Source: Verrucomicrobiia bacterium (GTDB taxonomy: Bacteria > Verrucomicrobiota > Verrucomicrobiia > Verrucomicrobiales > Akkermansiaceae). Taken from it: a stretch of 6,713 bases of DNA. The notes beneath the pieces are model-generated. The model searched no databases and was not told the DNA's origin. It saw only the letters and a list, made by a program, of their open reading frames with translations. The stretch is from NCBI GenBank assembly GCA_947460915.1, contig CANHKJ010000177.1, forward strand, positions 1 through 6,713, in the 5' to 3' direction. How positions within the stretch are numbered: the first letter of the stretch is position 1; each line of letters begins with the position of its first letter. Below, piece by piece: positions 4,867-6,713 of the stretch. The translations under genes and the position numbers were made by a program.

Positions 4867-6713
4867 ATGTTGACACGATTCATCACCCTTTGCTCGCTGC
4901 TCGTAATCACTCAGCTACAAGCACAAATTATCATTTCCGAGTTTCTCGCAGACAATGTTTCGGGCATCAAAGATGAAAATGATTCGCGCCAAGATTGGAT
5001 CGAGCTGTATAACTCAAGTTCTAGTACAGTTAGCGTATCGGGTTGGTGGCTGACTGACAAAACCACCAACACGGCACTTTGGCAATTTCCCAATGTCAGC
5101 ATTCCCGCCAATGGCACCTTGCTCGTATGGGCCTCGGGCAAAGATCGGCGTATCGCTGGCCAGCCGCTGCATACCAACTTTAGCCTTGCGAAAAGCGGCG
5201 AATATCTCGGCCTCTACAAACCCCATGCCACCACCGGGCAACCAGAGCTGGTGAATGATTTTTCGCCCAGCTATCCTGCACAAGCAACCGATGTGAGCTA
5301 TGGTCGGACTTTCGGTAGCACAACGACGACGATTTTGCCCTCAGGAGCATCAGGTAAGTATAAATTCCCCACATCAACGACGATCTACAGTGGTACAAAT
5401 TACGCAAGTGGTGAAATGGGACACGGAGCCGTAACGGGATGGAACCGCAGCAGTTCCTTCGATGACAGTGGCTGGGCAAATTTCACCTCAGGCTTAGGCT
5501 ATGATGCGAACGGATTGTTTTCCTCTTTGGTCAGCACCAACATCCAATCAACGATGCGCAACTTCAACAATTCGGTCTGCGTGCGCATGAAATTCACGGT
5601 TTCCAATCCCGCAGCCTATGATAGCTACAAAATCCGCATCAAATACGAGGACGGCTGTACCATGTTCCTCAATGGCGGCGAGAATGCGATCGCCAACTAC
5701 GCCAATCCAACCAATCTCGCTTTCAACTCATTAGCCACGAATGCCCCTTTGAGCACTTGGCAACAATGGTCAGAAGTCAGCGTGCCTGCTAGCAGTATTG
5801 TCTCTGGAGAAAATCTGTTAGCCATTCAAGGTTGTAATAGTTCGACCAACAGCTCTGATTTCCTGATCCTCCCCGAAGTTATCGGCATCAATAATCTCAG
5901 CCTCGGCAGTCCTGGATATTTTACCATTTCTACGCCTAATGCTCCCAATGGATCCAGCGCTAGCGGCCCCATTCTCTACAGCGCTCTCCCAGAGGCCCCC
6001 TTGATCCCGCGCCCAACAGGCACGGCAGCCAGCCAGCCTCTCACCATTTCCGTTCGAGTTGTACAAACCGCTAACCCAATTTCTGTGGTGCGCGTCATTC
6101 CCCGCATCATGTATAATGCAGAGCTGTCCGCAATCACCATGCTCGACAATGGCGTAGCTCCCGACCTCGTCAGTGGCGATAAAATTTATACCGCTAACAT
6201 CGCCACGAACAGCCTGACCTACGGCCAAATGCTGCGTTGGCGCTTTGAAGTAGTCGACTCTGCATCCAATCTTACGAAACTTCCCGCCTACCTTGACCCA
6301 ATCGATTCCCCTCAATACTTCGGCACGGTTGCCCAACGCAATGACCTAGCCAACAGCTTGCTTCCTGTTGTTGATTGGTTTGTTGAAGGTGCTCCTGCTA
6401 CCGGACCTACTGCTGCGGCCTTCCGGGGTTCAATGTTTTTTCTTGGCTATTTCTATGATAACATTGGTCACGAAATCCATGGACAATCCACTGCTGGCCT
6501 AACGAAAAAAAGCTACGATTTCGATTCTAACACGGGCTACCGTTTCCTATGGCAAGATGGACAAAACCGCGTGAAAGACCTCAATATGTTGAGCAATTAT
6601 GCCGATAAAACGAAAGCGCGGAATACGGTATCGCAAGAGGTGATCGGCCTCATGGGTGCGCCCAACCATTTTTGCAAACCCGTGCGCATGCATCTCAACG
6701 GGGCCTTTCACGG
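4867..6713 (+). CDS. Exported multidomain protein: lamin-tail domain, beta-sandwich, CotH kinase-like domain (partial at window end)
   Basis: The open frame gives 615 residues without a stop and runs off the window. Residues 1-19 are a signal peptide ending in QLQA. Residues 21-115 match a lamin tail domain (LTD): IIISEFLADN, QDWIELYNSS, VSGWWLTD and IPANGTLLVWASG are its usual landmarks. Residues 190-340 look like the beta-sandwich that follows LTD in verrucomicrobial surface proteins: FDDSGW, GLGYD, a DGC-x-MFLNG turn (262-270) and GENLLAIQ (314-321). Residues 391-468 resemble an Ig-like segment with LVSGDKIYTANI. From about 520 the start of a CotH domain appears (MFFLGYFYDN, GLTKKSYDF, LNMLSNYADKT, and VRMHLNGAFH at the edge). 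CotH proteins include protein kinases, but the catalytic motifs lie beyond the window. ATG 4867 is the first in-frame start after TAA at 4855. It is probably secreted or surface-bound; its role is unknown. Confidence 0.88.
   Translation, partial: MLTRFITLCSLLVITQLQAQIIISEFLADNVSGIKDENDSRQDWIELYNSSSSTVSVSGWWLTDKTTNTALWQFPNVSIPANGTLLVWASGKDRRIAGQPLHTNFSLAKSGEYLGLYKPHATTGQPELVNDFSPSYPAQATDVSYGRTFGSTTTTILPSGASGKYKFPTSTTIYSGTNYASGEMGHGAVTGWNRSSSFDDSGWANFTSGLGYDANGLFSSLVSTNIQSTMRNFNNSVCVRMKFTVSNPAAYDSYKIRIKYEDGCTMFLNGGENAIANYANPTNLAFNSLATNAPLSTWQQWSEVSVPASSIVSGENLLAIQGCNSSTNSSDFLILPEVIGINNLSLGSPGYFTISTPNAPNGSSASGPILYSALPEAPLIPRPTGTAASQPLTISVRVVQTANPISVVRVIPRIMYNAELSAITMLDNGVAPDLVSGDKIYTANIATNSLTYGQMLRWRFEVVDSASNLTKLPAYLDPIDSPQYFGTVAQRNDLANSLLPVVDWFVEGAPATGPTAAAFRGSMFFLGYFYDNIGHEIHGQSTAGLTKKSYDFDSNTGYRFLWQDGQNRVKDLNMLSNYADKTKARNTVSQEVIGLMGAPNHFCKPVRMHLNGAFH

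Noticed and set aside
4746..5360. The 10-base sequence CAGGTAAGTA occurs twice (4746-4755 and 5351-5360) and equals a eukaryotic 5' splice-site consensus.
   Set aside because: The gene content is bacterial and both reading frames are continuous through the sites. One copy ends a gene and the other lies inside a coding frame, so this is most likely chance.
5818..6336. A 172-residue minus-strand open frame opposite the LTD/CotH gene.
   Set aside because: The plus-strand frame is continuous for 615 residues with recognisable domains, so the minus frame is a shadow.

Overview
This window looks like chromosomal DNA from a member of the Verrucomicrobiota or the wider PVC group. The evidence is a topoisomerase IV B subunit of the short type shared with Bacteroidota and Chlamydiae, a small exosortase-associated (TIGR04073-like) protein, a secreted protein with an SHD1-like N-terminus, and a lamin-tail plus CotH cell-surface protein. 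Upstream of most genes there is little or no Shine-Dalgarno sequence. The placement is inferred from gene content; there is no rRNA or other marker gene in the window. I see no tRNA or rRNA gene, CRISPR array, insertion sequence, integrase or phage gene.

Layout. (1) Positions 764 down to 1, minus strand: the N-terminal 254 residues of an exported sialate O-acetylesterase, cut by the window start. (2) 765-963: a divergent intergenic region with a weak minus-strand promoter and a small inverted repeat. (3) 964-2820: parE-like topoisomerase IV/gyrase B subunit, complete, followed 4 bases later by folK (2825-3328), so the two are probably co-transcribed. (4) 3329-3414: an A/T-rich tract and a good sigma70-type promoter whose predicted transcript starts almost at the next ATG. 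(5) 3415-3846: a small exported TIGR04073-like protein, closed by a strong intrinsic terminator (3871-3902). (6) 3968-4756: an exported SHD1-like protein with an unrecognised C-terminal domain. (7) 4867 to the window end: a large exported protein with a lamin-tail domain, a beta-sandwich domain, an Ig-like region and the start of a CotH domain, cut by the window end.

The window thus joins a housekeeping pair (DNA topology and folate synthesis) to genes for exported or surface proteins. The exported genes on the plus strand are each separated by 110-120 bases and appear to be individually transcribed, so they need not form one operon. The esterase may act on acetylated glycans outside the cytoplasm; no polysaccharide-utilisation partners are visible beside it. 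No clear new multi-gene system is present. The least understood items are the C-terminal domain of the SHD1-like protein, the role of the TIGR04073-like protein, and the LTD/CotH surface protein.
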